64,000 nt of DNA. Source: Moringa oleifera (lineage: Eukaryota; Streptophyta; Magnoliopsida; Brassicales; Moringaceae). The stretch spans positions 4,588,001 to 4,652,000 of the forward strand of contig JAJFZO010000889.1 of the NCBI GenBank assembly GCA_021397835.1, written 5' to 3'. A program made the translations under genes and the position numbers. Each line of letters starts with the position of its first letter. Position 1 is the first letter of the stretch. The notes under the pieces were generated by a model. It did no database searches and was not told the origin of the DNA. It was given only the letters and a program-made list of their open reading frames with translations. Below, in pieces: positions 24,441 through 37,700 of this stretch.

Positions 24441-27400
24441 TACTGGCCATGGTCGACTTATACGAATTTCCTTACATTTTTTATGCTGTTTTAATGGATG
24501 GTCAAAGAAAGGATTATACTAGATACAGTTTTCACATATTATGTTACAGCTTATGAGCATGACGTTATGTCAACTTTATGAGTTTGACAGGTGCTGAGAA
24601 TACTCAGCATCACATTTCTAGCCTTTCTCCGTATGCCATTGCTGTTCTCGTGACAGGAATTTCTATGATTTGTGGTTCTATCTGGGAATAGAACTGTTGA
24701 GAGCTTTCTTGGATTGATCGACTCTTTTTCTTCTGGCATTCCAATATCTAGCCATTTGCTGTGTTCTTCTGTCATATTAGGGGAAGATTTATTGATTGAG
24801 AGTCTGATTTGAAGGATTGATGTTCTGAAGTTGTAGGCATTTGGATGAGAATGTGAATGTTAGGAGTGGTACCCTCTCAAATGTAGTGAACATAGGGTGC
24901 TTGCTGTTGGAATGCTTTTGGTATGGAAGGTTTTTATAGAGTGGCTAGTTTGAAGTTTTCAGGCTCTGAAATGGGGAAATTAGAATGAGGCTGAGAGGGT
25001 TCAACAGTAAAGTAACCTGTATAGTTTAGCGAGATTTGGTAGCTTGTTTGGTGAAAAGCCTTCTAAGGGAAAAGATAATAGAGTTTGAAAACTGGGTACC
25101 CTGTAAAACTAGGCTATTGGATATATATCAGTAGACCTATGCTATGTATTCACCCATTTGAATTTAGTAGCAAATGCTTATGCTTTAGATATACTGTAAA
25201 TAATAAAGTTTTCGCCTAAACTTAGCACTGGCGAGTTGATTCAGGTAGGATTACAAAAGAAAAAGAGGGGAGGATTGGGATGTTGATGCATGGACTCACT
25301 GTGAGAAAAACCTATTTCGGGCATAAAGGAAATTAAAGCCTGTGACCTTTTCTTTCCGCTTTTGGTTGCTACTTTGCTTTATTGTTTTGAATTTATTTTG
25401 ATTTTGATTTGCTCAAATTACATTTCCTTTCTTGATTTTCTTGATGGGACGTGGTGAAACGGTGATGCAGTTATGACATGAATTTCGAACATTGGTAAAG
25501 GAAATCATCTAATTGACTAAGTATCCTCTTTCTTTGTTGTTGCTTTAACAAATAGGAAATGCATTGATCATTCAACACTGGGCTGCTTTTCAGATGTAAC
25601 TTTGCTGATGTGGATCTATGTGCTATGTGCAAATGTTTGTTTTCCTTCCATTTACCTTCTCAACTTTTAATTGTTACATTTTCCTTATGAAGGTTATCCA
25701 TAGAGTTTGTTTTACTTGATTAAATTACTTACCACAACCATGACCTATGATTATCATTGCAAAGGATAGATTGATCTTTTCTTGGATGGATTGTGATGGT
25801 AGCTAAATCGATTTCCTTAATATGGCAGGATATAAGCTGCCATTATAAAGTGTATTGCTGCAGATTTAGTCTTGTTTTTGAAGTGAATAAAATGATGTTC
25901 GTTACTCTGCTGCTTTCCTAGCTTGATATCCATGTAAAAGCTAGCAAGTAGGACTAGATTCTTACAACAGTGAATCACTTTGTGGCATGATTCCCGGATT
26001 AAATAGATTATGGTTGGATTGCCAGTGTTGTGGTTCTGAATTGAGATTCTTATGACATGATACTGTCTCTTTTTCCCTTTTTTAGAAGTGCTGAGTTTAT
26101 AATTTCCTTATGAGAGTGGCAACAAATTCCATATGCTGGTCAAGAGGTCTTGTTTGTCAAGCATGTAGATTGAAACAGTTTGCCGTTTTATGGTCTACTT
26201 TCCTTTGGAAAGATGACATGTTCAAGGTTCCAATCTCTCAGGGTAATTGAGTTTGTTTCTAATCGTTAAATTCAGAGTCCACGAGGAGGGATTTTTATCC
26301 ATAAGTTGGATTCTTCAACTCATGTTTCAGTTATTCAAAAAACGAAGAACCTATAGAAAGCGTTGTCTTCCTGGCAAGATGTTTTGTTTTGGAGTACCAG
26401 TATGATTGGCAGGGGTGGATGCGGTATATGGGTTCATCTAGTGTGGTGAGTAGTTCATCTCTTACCTTCAGTGATCCCTTCACTAGAGTTAAGGGGAGAA
26501 GATATAGAGTAATTATATAATGGTATGAAGTCTCATCTATAGCTGAGCCTAAGTTTAAGATAGAAGTGCCAATAAGATAATAGATCAACCAGGCATGTGC
26601 TTGTACCTCACATTAGCGATTCCATCATTCCTTTGCTTTGTACTTGAAATGACGGAAGCATGAAACATGAGGGCAGGGTTGTCATGATTGAGCTTAGTAT
26701 CTCCATTATTGGTTCTCCTGCTTGTTTTGCATGATATGTTGTATACAGCTCAGCATCAGAAGAAATACACCAAAGAATATGTTCTTATATAAGTAGATTA
26801 TTATTTCATTTGTCATATTGTTTTTTTACATTTGTCAAGATTATATTTTCTGGTGAGTCGGAAGGATTTCTTGTTTTCTTTCTAGTCAGTGAACAGATTC
26901 AAGAAACAAGCCGAGATGGGTTAACTTAGGCCAGTTATCTGTTCAAGTTTTTGTATGAATTTTTCAAGATACTGATATAGCAATTGGGGCTCCATGCCGA
27001 AGTGGGATGCAGCTTTTTATACATGCAGTCAAGCTCTTTCTCAGGTTCAGATATCAGCTTTGCCCACTTACATGATACATGTTTGTTTAGCTTTCCCAAA
27101 TTTTTATCCTGAAGGAGAGAGGACATAACTTAGGATGGGTAATATGAATTTGCATTTTGGATGAATGAAAATTTGATGTAGTATGTTTGAGATGGTTGAC
27201 CTACAAGAGGCCAGGGACTGTCTTCTGGAGAGATGTTAGTACTGGCTCTTTTTTGACAAGTGGTAGCCTTGCGTTCGCTGGAATGAAAGTGGATTAGTAA
27301 GCCTATGATATGATGACACCGAGAACTTCCTCATTTGACTTAGGTGTTGCTGTACCCTATTGCTCCTCAGTTATGGCTGATCTTTATTTATCTAATTATT

Positions 27401-28639
27401 ATAATGACATGGAAATCAGTTCTTGGCACGCAGCGGAAGAATTGTGGAGAGATTATCATACAAGTCTGACTGTTTTTCATTTAGTCACTGGATTTGCATG
27501 AAAAGGTGCTTGCAGCTATTAGATTTTGAATGCAAAAATTCATCCTGAATAAAGTTACACAACCTGTTGCTTTCCATGGATTTAGTGAGCACTGGTGCTT
27601 GCAGATTGACATTGGATTCTGACTCCGTGTATGGTAGTGGCAGTGGCTGCTATTTATGCCACCTTTTCCCCAAACAAACGTTGTTACTAAGTTATTTGAT
27701 ATTTCTATACATGTTGAGATATGTTTTGGTTTGTATTCCGTGGGCCTCTTCACCGTGTGGCGTGAATTACTCGCCCACTATTTTTGACTTCTTGTTCATC
27801 ATTCAACTTTGCTCTGTTAAGCCGTACGAGTTTCTTCGATGGAGAACTGCTGCGCACTACAAGCGGAATGGTATCTTGGTGATCTGACAATGTCACCTTC
27901 TATTTGATGGGCATCTCCACTTTGTAAGTATGGTCTCTTATTTAAGCAATTAATGCCACAACTGTGCATCTTTCTATTCTTTTGCTAACAAGACACGGTT
28001 GAGCCACTGAGCTCTGCCTGCTTGAGCTGAATTAATGACAAACACAGTGGGTTTTCGATGTGGAACGTGAGCAGACAAGGCCAAGAGTTGCATGGGGTTG
28101 ATGTTTCTGTAATGAGAAGAAAGAAATGAAAGACAAACAAAAAAGAGAGAGAAAAGGATGAGATGATCAGCCTAATAATTGGAAGGTGTTTGGGTTGCGG
28201 GAATTATGTCATGTGTGCCACATGCATTGGTTCATGTAAAATTGGATCTCCGTCTTTTCTGTTATGAGATTCATTGTGCTGCATGTGAGCTGCACATGCC
28301 ATCCAATCATATACTTCGCCATGCATATATCTGTCTACATATTACACCCTTTCTTATATACTTAGTTCTTCACTTCTTTATATACATATTTGGTAATTTA
28401 ATCCAAGAGTTCGTTAAATTCCATTCATGCATGTTCTTTAAAGGGATTCTTGCACATTCATTTACTCATCCCATTCATGCAGGACTGGAATTAAATTAAA
28501 ATTTTTATTTTTATTTTCAAAATGACTTTTATAATTAAGTTATTTACTATTTTAAAATATATTCATGAGCTTTTGAAAACTTAAAATTTTTATATATTGA
28601 TTCATGTGAAAGTTAGATACCAAACTACACATATCACAA

Positions 28640-28651
28640 GGGGGGGGGGGG
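28640..28651 (+). repeat. Poly-G homopolymer
   Basis: Twelve G residues, followed after TA by six more. Long G runs are rare in this AT-rich DNA. They could form a quadruplex and are also a typical place for sequencing length error. Confidence 0.8.
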
Positions 28652-29517
28652 TAGGGGGGAAATTTTACCACTTTTTTTACAGGTTTGGAGTTTACTTGTC
28701 ACTATCCATCTCAAGAATCATCTGACTGCTCTTGTCGAGGTGGCAGGCGGTGGGTCCCACTGAAGTGGCTACGTAGGATGATCTTCCTCCTCATTAATCT
28801 TCTCCTTGGCCTATCAGATCTTACAATTAGGTGCGGCCGGGATTTTAGACACAAATTTCGGGTAATTATACTTTAAATTATTGATTTGCTCTATGATGAC
28901 TCAATGGGACAAGAAGGGCCACATGTAAGGCATTGAATTGCCCTTGTTCAGGAATTAATTGCTGGGATTTTGGGGTGCTTTAATTGTTAGTTTATGATAA
29001 CACAATTACCGACACTATTGTCCTAGGGAAATTAACATTGCAATTCTTGAACCTCCGGGCTGGAGCTTTCCTGGCCGTTGATCTTAGTATTTTCTGCATC
29101 ACCATTAAATCTTATCGTCCTTAATTTGATGGAAAATAGGAGTCAAATGTAGGTCCTACTTTTCTGCAGATTACCATTCACATAAATATACAAATAAAAT
29201 ACCCATCTTGTTCAATGAGAAAAGAGAACAATAATTGTATTGGCTGCTAATCTCACATTTTGCAACCTTTTAATATTTTTGGGTAGAGAGAAGGAAAGAG
29301 CAGATTCAAAGAAAAACCATGGAACCCGAAATCCGAGGATTTGATTCAAAAACGTTGACTTGCCTGCCTGCTTACAATTCAACCAACGTATATTGAAAGC
29401 TGAGTGCAAAGCTTACACTCACAGATCACTGGAGTGCGTACAGAGAGAGATGTGTCTTCTTCCTCTCTGATCTCTGGTCTTTTTTAGAGGCTTAAGTAAA
29501 GCATTCCTGTAAAGAAA

Positions 29518-30552
29518 ATGATGCCCAGATGGCCAGTTGACCCGTCGCTGCACCACCGCTTCATTCTCCTCTTTCTTGCGGCCACCATTGCTGCTGGTCG
29601 GCCTTTTAAAGAAGCCCCGCAGTTCTACAACTCCCCGGCCTGCCCCACCCTGGATATCCCCAGCTATGGTGACGCATGCTACGAGGAGGCAGTCCACGTG
29701 GCAATGACGCTGGACGCTGGTTACTTGCGAGGGTCCATGGCCGCCATCCTCTCCGTCCTTCAACATTCTGCCTGTCCTCAGAACATTCTGTTTCACTTCG
29801 TCTCTTCCAGCGCTGCCGACATCGTTCCCGTTATCAACCACTCTTTCCCTTATCTCAACTGCCGCGTCTACCCCTTCGATCAAGACGCCGTTTCCGGCCT
29901 CATCTCTACTTCCATCCGCTCAGCTCTCGACTGCCCTCTCAACTACGCCCGCAACTATCTCGCGAGTCTACTCCCGCCATGCGTCCGCCGGGTTGTCTAC
30001 CTCGACTCCGACCTAGTCCTAGTTGACGATATTGCCAAGCTGGCAGCCACCCCGCTGCCAGACTACGCCGTATTGGCCGCACCCGAGTACTGCAAAGCCA
30101 ACTTCACTTGCTACTTCACTCCCACTTTCTGGTCGAGCCCGTCGTTGTCTCTCACTTTCGCGGGAAGACACAGAGATCCATGTTACTTCAACACGGGGGT
30201 CATGGTCATGGATTTGGATAAATGGCGACGAGGAGACTACACCACCAAAATCGTGGAGTGGATGGAGCTGCAAAAGCGAATGCGGATCTACGAGCTGGGC
30301 TCCCTGCCGCCATTTCTGCTGGTTTTTGCAGGGAACATAGCTCCTGTTGATCACAGGTGGAACCAACACGGGCTTGGAGGAGACAACTACAGAGGACTGT
30401 GCCGAGACCTGCATCCTGGTCCGGTGAGTTTGCTGCATTGGAGCGGCAAAGGGAAGCCCTGGGCTCGGCTAGACAACAACCAGCCCTGCCCTCTGGATGC
30501 ACTGTGGGCTCCTTACGATCTGTTAGCGGCACCATTTGCTCTCGAGTCTTAG
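29518..30552 (+). CDS. Galacturonosyltransferase-like protein (GATL, glycosyltransferase family 8)
   Basis: 344 aa, intronless as usual for GATL genes. It is a putative Golgi enzyme of pectin or xylan synthesis that uses a nucleotide sugar. An N-terminal hydrophobic segment ([15 protein letters not shown]) serves as signal or anchor. GT8 features in order are: [13 protein letters not shown] near residue 55, the metal-binding D163-S-D165 in [43 protein letters not shown], and the C-terminal nucleotide-binding H307-W-S-G-K-G-K-P-W315. All key residues are present, so it looks functional. The last 35 codons and the stop lie in the first copy of a 120-bp tandem duplication. The closest named relatives are probably GATL2/GATL4-type, but I cannot place it firmly. 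Confidence 0.92.
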   Translation: MMPRWPVDPSLHHRFILLFLAATIAAGRPFKEAPQFYNSPACPTLDIPSYGDACYEEAVHVAMTLDAGYLRGSMAAILSVLQHSACPQNILFHFVSSSAADIVPVINHSFPYLNCRVYPFDQDAVSGLISTSIRSALDCPLNYARNYLASLLPPCVRRVVYLDSDLVLVDDIAKLAATPLPDYAVLAAPEYCKANFTCYFTPTFWSSPSLSLTFAGRHRDPCYFNTGVMVMDLDKWRRGDYTTKIVEWMELQKRMRIYELGSLPPFLLVFAGNIAPVDHRWNQHGLGGDNYRGLCRDLHPGPVSLLHWSGKGKPWARLDNNQPCPLDALWAPYDLLAAPFALES

Positions 30553-30687
30553 ACCTTTTGGGAGTGTAAAGGGAAGCCCTGGGCTCGGCTAGACAACAAC
30601 CAGCCCTGCCCTCTGGATGCACTGTGGGCTCCTTACGATCTGTTAGCGACACCATTTGCTCTCGAGTCTTAGTCCTTTTTGGAGTGT
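30448..30687 (+). repeat. 120-bp tandem duplication across the GATL stop codon
   Basis: Bases 30448-30567 are repeated at 30568-30687. By eye there are three differences (a G to A near 30648 and two just after the stop). The unit starts exactly at the KGKPW codons, includes the stop TAG at 30550-30552 and 15 bases of 3' UTR. Its length is a multiple of three, so the second copy is in frame with the first. The near identity points to a recent event. Confidence 0.95.
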
Positions 30688-32066
30688 AGTTACCGGTATA
30701 AATACACTATAAATTTTGTTCTTGTTCTTGTTCTTCTTCTTTTTCTGGGGTTAAGAGCTTTGAGGCGTTCACTGATGTTCATTCATTATAGATCAGTCAC
30801 TAACAAATTAACCTTACAAATTTGCACATATTCTTTTATTGAATCTTTCTTCATTTTTGCTTGCTTTTCATTTCATCAAATTCTCACCCAACCCTTTCAG
30901 ATAGAGTTTGTTTAATGAGAATCCTGAAACGATGCATTTGGAGGCAACTTGAAGAAATTCTTGGCTTTCCAAGCTCATGTTCATGTATTTTGACCAACAA
31001 GTCAGGCACTGATCATTCTGTGCTTTAATTCCTGTGATTTCGCCCATGGAAGCCATGAAATTGGTTCGTTTATTGTTTTTGAGTTGACAGTAAGTAATGG
31101 GTAATTAACAGCTCATGCAGTATTTCCAAACAAATCTTAATTAATTACTTGATCTTTTGACCTGTTTTCATTATTTCATTAGCAGCCCAGAAACCAGAAA
31201 AGACTTCCCCAGAAATTCTGTCTCTGCTATTTGAATTCCTTCACCTTTTATTGATTAATCTTAGCAACAGATGAATTACTTTCCAACAACTTGATCCTTC
31301 TTGCAGCTTGAGTTCATTTAATAATTAATGCTTATCAATAATCACCAAGGCTTGTTAATCATAAATGAACACTAAAGTTAACCAAAATAGACATGAAGTT
31401 CTTGCCAAAAGAAACAAAGAGAGAAGAAAATCTGGAGAAGGGACAAAAGAATTAACAGAAAAGAATAACAGAGCAAAACCCAATGTTCGAATTAGTGTGA
31501 ACAGCACAGGCAGCATATGTTCCATTATTACGTCTCGTACTCTGTCGGTAGCTTTACCATAAAATATGCTTTTGTAATTAATCATTTATGTTAGTATTCA
31601 ACATCCAAACATGATCCTCACACTCTAGGACACATGAAAACTCTGATTCAGGCTCCCGTGGAATCACGCTGCGTGGACAACTCAAGTCTCTTTAATTACC
31701 TCTCAAAAAGGTCAACTTGTCGGTATTATTAATTACTTATGGTAATCAAAACATTAGTGAAGCCCAAGTGATTAGTACTAATTTATGGACTAAAGGAAAG
31801 TAGCGAGAACTTTTCTTGGCCGGTCAAATAAATCAAGGAAAGATGAAGAGAATCTGAGATAAAAGTAGATTAGTAGTCTTATACTTTCATGACTACCCTT
31901 TTTGACAAATGTCAAACTAGATTAGCTTAGTAGCTCCATTGACAAATATAAAATGGGGGGTAAAATTTTTCAAGACATTCATGGAGAATTCCTCAGAAAA
32001 CATGACACAAGCCCGTACACTAGCAATGGCATCCAACAAAGATTCTTGCCTGATCTCAACATGAGC
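30688..32066. other. Non-coding spacer between convergent GATL and PQ-loop genes
   Basis: Contains the 3' UTRs of both genes and AT-rich spacer. Frames at 31365-31585 on both strands are lysine/arginine-rich or hydrophobic by base composition and match no family I know. Confidence 0.5.
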
Positions 32067-34755
32067 TCAGGATACAACAACTTTACTTGCTTCCACATAG
32101 TCTCCGTATTGTTCTTGGTTGCTTGTAGCCTTTGCTCTGAAATACCTGTAATATATGTACTGCACTATGATCTGTTGCAAGAGAATCGTTAAGGCAGAAC
32201 CACCTGATCAGAATTAATCTCTATTGGTATACTAAATTGCTTGAGAAATAATGTTCAGAAACCAGAGAAGGATACAAATAGGTCAAGAGCTACGCAAACA
32301 ATGGCATCCAGCAGCCATGGCATGTTAGCTTTGACGTTTTCCCATTCAGTACTTCGCACAAGAATGCTGCATTCACATTACAACAACCTTTATGTATATG
32401 AAGGAAGCTTTATTTATACGAAGGGAGTCACTTGTAGACAAAGAGGGACAGAAGCTGAACCTTCCCACATAGGTGACATTGGCTACCAAAGCAAAGACGA
32501 ACATGAGAGGATTCAAACCCTGCATATTGTTAAATTACAAGATCTTAGTTTCTCTGGATAATCAATATAAAGTTAGGTTTATGGATAGAGTGGGGCATGT
32601 GAGACACACATAGGCACATCCACATTCACACATGCATATGTAACCAAAAGCAAAAGAATTTTGTAGGAGAATTACCTCTACACTTCCCCTTTTAATCTGA
32701 TCAACAAGAGAAGCAGAGAATTTGATCAGAAATGAAGCAAACTATCGGACACAGAGCAGAGAAGTCATGTATTAACTTTGTATCAAAGCTTAGCTTACGT
32801 TTAACCATATTTGAGGGAGTCTGCCACCCATGTATATAGCAGCCATCAGCCATCCTAACCATTGGCCAAAGACACTATGCTCCATAATTTGTTCCTGCTT
32901 CATATCTTAGCTGTTAGTAATTTAACAACTAAGCAATTAATCAATGTGGTCTCAGCATTAATTATATGTTAGAGTTTGCAGAATCATACATGTAAGGGTC
33001 TTCTGCTGGTAAATCCTGCATATGCTTCTGATAAGGCCTTGGTTTGCAGGGGTAGGTTCACTGATGCAGCTAGAAATGTTCCATAACCAGCCTGAAAAGC
33101 AGAGTTTAAGGTATCTTATAACAAAATTAATTGAATAGTACTTATACAAGTAGAAGTTACTGAAAAGTTAAGCAAAGACAATCTGAAAGAAATTGGGCAG
33201 ACAGTTCTTGAGTAAGACTCAGAGGCTTACAGTTCTTGGGATTGGCCTAGGCTGGCTAACAGATGAAACGGGGGCTTCCTCCTCGTCTGATGATGAATCA
33301 CAGTCAAGTCCCATAGCTGAAGGGCCACTTCTGGCTGTCCTCAAGTATGTTCGAAAGGGTGGTGTGCCACTGCCTGCCAAAGATCTAGCTGACCTGAAAT
33401 TTCAAGAAAGGTTGGTAAATTAATCTTACATTATAATTGTACATAAAACAATATAAAACATGATGTTTCGGGGAAAGGAAATGTCCATACGTGTAGTAAA
33501 ACTCCCTACGTGGAGATCCTCTGTGTGATGTTTTAGGTATGGGAATGCCTGAATCATTTCCATTGGGTTTCAAAGGTTTTTTCTCATCATCAACCTGACA
33601 TAAACAAGATACCAAAGAAAAACTTACCTCTGTTTGTAAAACTCGCTACGGAGTATGATTAACAAACATGTCAAGCAAACCAAATTGTTTCATGCAATGG
33701 AAGTAATCTACCTGTTGGTTAACTTTGCTGTGTCTGCATTTCCACCATCTGTAGATGTGATCATAGTATAAACTCTGCAACACTAATACTACAGTACTTG
33801 CTGTGTAGAGCTGTGACAGAGAGATGGAAATGAATTAACTTCGGCCAAAATTAACCACTTTGATGCAAGATTGACATGTACACTCTCTCACTTTTGGGTT
33901 TTCAGGCTTCATTGGGTTAGCTAGGGTGGTTTCATTTGGGCCAGAGGAATTCTGATGATTTGAGACCATTTTGCTTTGGTCCAACTTCAACCCAATTGCT
34001 AACCCAGAGCCTTATATTGCAAGTGATGAGTAGATGAAGAAGAGTTCTTTATCAAATAAGGGAAACATGTAAATCTAGCAGGGTGTCATTACCAGAGCTG
34101 TGTAGAACTGAGTCGGCAACTGCATCAAGAAAAATAAAAGAAACAAACAATGGATAAGAAGAAATGCGGTGGATCACAAAATTTCGTGAATATAGTTTTA
34201 ACCAGGACCACCTAATATTTATATTTAATAAGTACGATATGAATAAAATGAGCTAGTTGTTCTCCGGACCACCGGAGCAAAATGACAAGAGTTCTATTTT
34301 ATGGCTCTGGATGAGTTGCAGAGCTTCTTACTCACCGTTGCTGGCTCGAGAAGACAACCCACGAGATTGAATATATCACTGCAACCAAAACCCAAAAAGA
34401 TTCTTCACTAAAATAGTTGGGAGTAACAAGATCTTTCAGTAAAATGGTTGAACGAATGAAATAGTGAGAGAGATTCGAGAATCTGTAGTCGGGTGTGTGT
34501 GTGGGTGTTGTGGAATGTGGAAAAGAGAACAAACCCAGCAACCCAAGTGAGGAGGAAAGCGAGGCAGACTCCATGGCTGGACTTGGTCCGGAAGTTGGTG
34601 ATGATTTGAGGGATTTCCGCCAAACCCCAGCAGACCAAGCTGGTCAGGCCAAAACCGAACGACACCTCATCTTTAAGATTGCACAGACAGTCCTTGAAAC
34701 CCTTCGCCACCCAACCCACACACGGCTTCTTCTCCTTTACACAATAACCAGACAT
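32067..34755 (-). CDS. PQ-loop repeat membrane protein (YPQ/PQLC2-like transporter)
   Basis: Putative vacuolar/lysosomal amino-acid exporter of the PQ-loop family, orthologue of At4g36850. Twelve exons were traced by hand, all in frame with GT-AG sites: 34755-34535, 34378-34336, 34119-34093, 33810-33712, 33594-33491, 33393-33231, 33091-32990, 32894-32799, 32696-32676, 32519-32461, 32366-32276 and 32171-32067. Together they give 376 aa. The first PQ motif is in GLAEIPQIITNF (near residue 50), followed by SSHGV and the exon-spanning GDIFNLVGC. The second is GGRLPQIWLN / IKRGSVE / GLNPLMFVF in exons 8-10. Between them lies a long, Ser/Pro- and acid-rich cytosolic loop (SSSDEEAPVSS). Exons of 21 and 27 nt make automatic prediction error-prone here. 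The 5' leader carries a GA/CT tract at 34761-34788. Confidence 0.92.
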
Positions 34756-37700
34756 CCTTCCCTCTCTCTCTATCTCTCTCTCTCTCTGAAAATAGTTCTA
34801 GTGTTTTGGCTAATGAGCCTCAGAGGCGAAGGCAGTGCTTTATAGAAGTATATAAAGCACTATTGGAGACATGATGATTCCATAATAGAAAGACGGATGT
34901 GTATCTTTCTATTCCGTGGGTCAATTATGCAAAGGACCTATCTGGACTCAAATAAAAACTGCTATCATATTCATGAAACAAAATAAAAACAGCCATCTTT
35001 CCCTAAGCATATTCTTGCCTCAGATGCTCCCCTCTTCTATTTTACCCTTTTATTTCTATTACATAAATGACTTAATGAAACATATGCATGAATGTAATTA
35101 AGTACTTCGTCTATCCCATATTCTCATTGATCCTCGCAATTTCATTGGCTACAGAACTGGCGATCCACAATTTTTTGGAGAAAAATGGTAAATAAAGTTT
35201 CTGAAACACACACATGGACAACAAGTTGTCAACAGCATGTGGACATTATATTTTCACTTTGAATATTTTAATTTGCATCTTATATATATTGATTGATAAA
35301 ATGATGTCTTTTTGGGGCCGAGTTTGGATCTGAACTTTTTTTACTGAGAGAAAGCACGTATATTTCGAACAACATGAGACTGGGAGCTTGGCATTTGCTT
35401 GGCTCTACTATCTATTTATAGCATTATTAGGTGATTTTAGATAAGATATGTTATTAATGAAATCATGGGTCTTATGCTTTTAATCTTGATGGGATCGTTC
35501 ATGATTTCTTGCATAAACAATTAGGATGTGGTGTTTAAATAATATTTTGCGGTTGGTATGCTTTGGCTTTTGCAACTTGTCTTCCACTAGATAAGGGAAG
35601 ACAAAGGGCTGCACAGTCAGCAAGTTGAGTGGAAGAAGACAGCTTCAAAGGTGTAAAGGGCACTAAATCATCGATTGAAATGAAACTGTGTTATAATTCA
35701 CTTCTTCCAAACAAAAAAACAACTGTGTTTTCCTCCAAAATTAATAATTGGTTGCCATTTTTGACAATAATGGCCAAATCAGGTAAGATCAAGTTAGAGA
35801 GAGAGAGGTAAGTGATGGGCTTATTTCCTTTTTTCATGTGATGCATGCATCTCTCGTATCATACTCTTGTTGGTTTGAATTATTAGCCTTTATTTCATTT
35901 GATTTCAAGATAAACTGCCCAAAAAGCAGTAATGCTGTTATTATATACCCATCTTCCAAAGAGAACATCACCACCTTTTTTAATTTTAAATAATATGTGA
36001 CATATTATTGATTTTTTATAATTATTAATAAAAATTTATAATTTTATAATATATTATCTATTTTGATTGATTATAATTGTATAATTTTATTTTATTGAGA
36101 ATCATACTACGGTTGCAATTGATAAGTGTTTAAGCTCTTGCTGTGATTTTCAAATATGTTTGCTACTTAATCAACAATTCGTCTAAGTTTAATTTTCAAC
36201 TCAATAAGTCTCATTAATCAACATCGCAACACACTTTAATCTCAACAAAAGTTAGTAAAGGTATATGTCAGACGCAATATCCATTTAATCTTCTCTCTTA
36301 CACATATAAGCACAACTGAATTAACGTGATTTATTACAAAATCTACATCCATGGATGAGTCTCACTAATCCAAGCAAGTTTACATTTTTTTTAAAAAAAA
36401 AAGAAGGTAAAAAGGCCTTACTCAAGCTTGTATGTTTCAATGTAATATGGATCAAACTTGTCAAGAAATGATGGTAGATCAAATCGATATTATATTAAGT
36501 CACAAACTTGATTCCAAAGTCTCACAAGTCTCTTGTTTTTCTTTCTCTCATTCTGACCTTGAAGAACGAAGTTCATTGCTTAAAGTAGGTTATACTGATA
36601 TGCAATAATGATTAACTTATTAATCACGTAATTGATATCAATCGATATGATTATATTAAGTTACAAATTTAATTTGCTTGATTAACTTATTAAAATGAAA
36701 AATGTATACTTAATATAAAATTAATAATGGTCAACATTATTCTCAATCCTAAAAACTAACTAAATAAGATTTATCCGCACTTAATAAACTAATTACATGT
36801 TTTTTTTCTAAAATCATAAGAGAGGTGAGATAAACTTAACAAAATCTTCTCCCCAGATTCACATGTCTGGGACATTGATTGGACAGTAACAAATCTTTTA
36901 GCTATTGGGTTGAAATTGTTTAAATTTAATTATTTTGATACCAATTACTAAATCATTTCAAATTTTATTCAAGCTCAAAACTAATTGAGAAGGTGGAAAC
37001 TTTCTGCACATTTATTGCAATCTAATCGTTTAACTTTATATTCATACTCTTGTGATGGGAAATCCAAGCATCAAAGTTGATTACGCATGGGTGACAGAGT
37101 TGTGAGACTGTGACGCATGCCTGAAGCACAAGGTTAAACACATTGTATTCCGTGAACATGGCCATCACTTACAGGCAAATACTGCAAGCTACAGACAGAA
37201 GACGTCTTGTCCAAATACTCTCATCTACATATACTTCCTAAATGATCCGACCTTGGTGTCTCATCCCGGAGATTCGTACCGGCGTGATTCACAAACTAGC
37301 TTCGTTAAAGCAGTTAAAGTTCATAATTGCATGAACAAAGACAAAAACCCTGGACCGATAAAAATCTGCCGCTGTAAATTCATTGCCGTTCTTTTTCTTT
37401 CTTTTCTGGAAATCAGACATTATCTTCCAGTCCACAAGCAGATGATTAAAATCTGGGGTAAGATGAGAAAGGAGGAGATAGCCTGGACGTTTCTGGTTGA
37501 CACGTAGGTGTAGAACTCGGAGAGGACGTGACAGGAACCCGTGACAGAGATGGAAACCATATCTAATCCTTAAAACCCGACAACGAGCGGCGACGAGGCG
37601 CTGCAAGTTGTGGGATATATTGTGGAACACGTGTTGTCGTTCTTTGGGACGAACACGTGTCCTCATCAATGGGCCTGTCAGCCTTCATGTCTATCCTCTA

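Larger units (their letters stand above)
24032..29517. other. Gene-free interval of about 5.4 kb
   Basis: No recognisable coding exon on either strand. Unlike the other spacers, 24.1-28.2 kb is not strongly AT-rich. It looks more like intron or UTR sequence, with T-rich tracts and many scattered stops in all frames. Short ORFs such as 27310-27501 and 27567-27887 resemble nothing known to me. A poly-G run occurs at 28640. The last 300 bases are the GATL promoter and leader. Confidence 0.5.

Noticed and set aside
29676..30655. Long alternative-frame ORFs across the GATL gene on both strands
   Set aside because: They are shadows of the GC-rich GATL coding sequence and its tandem duplication.
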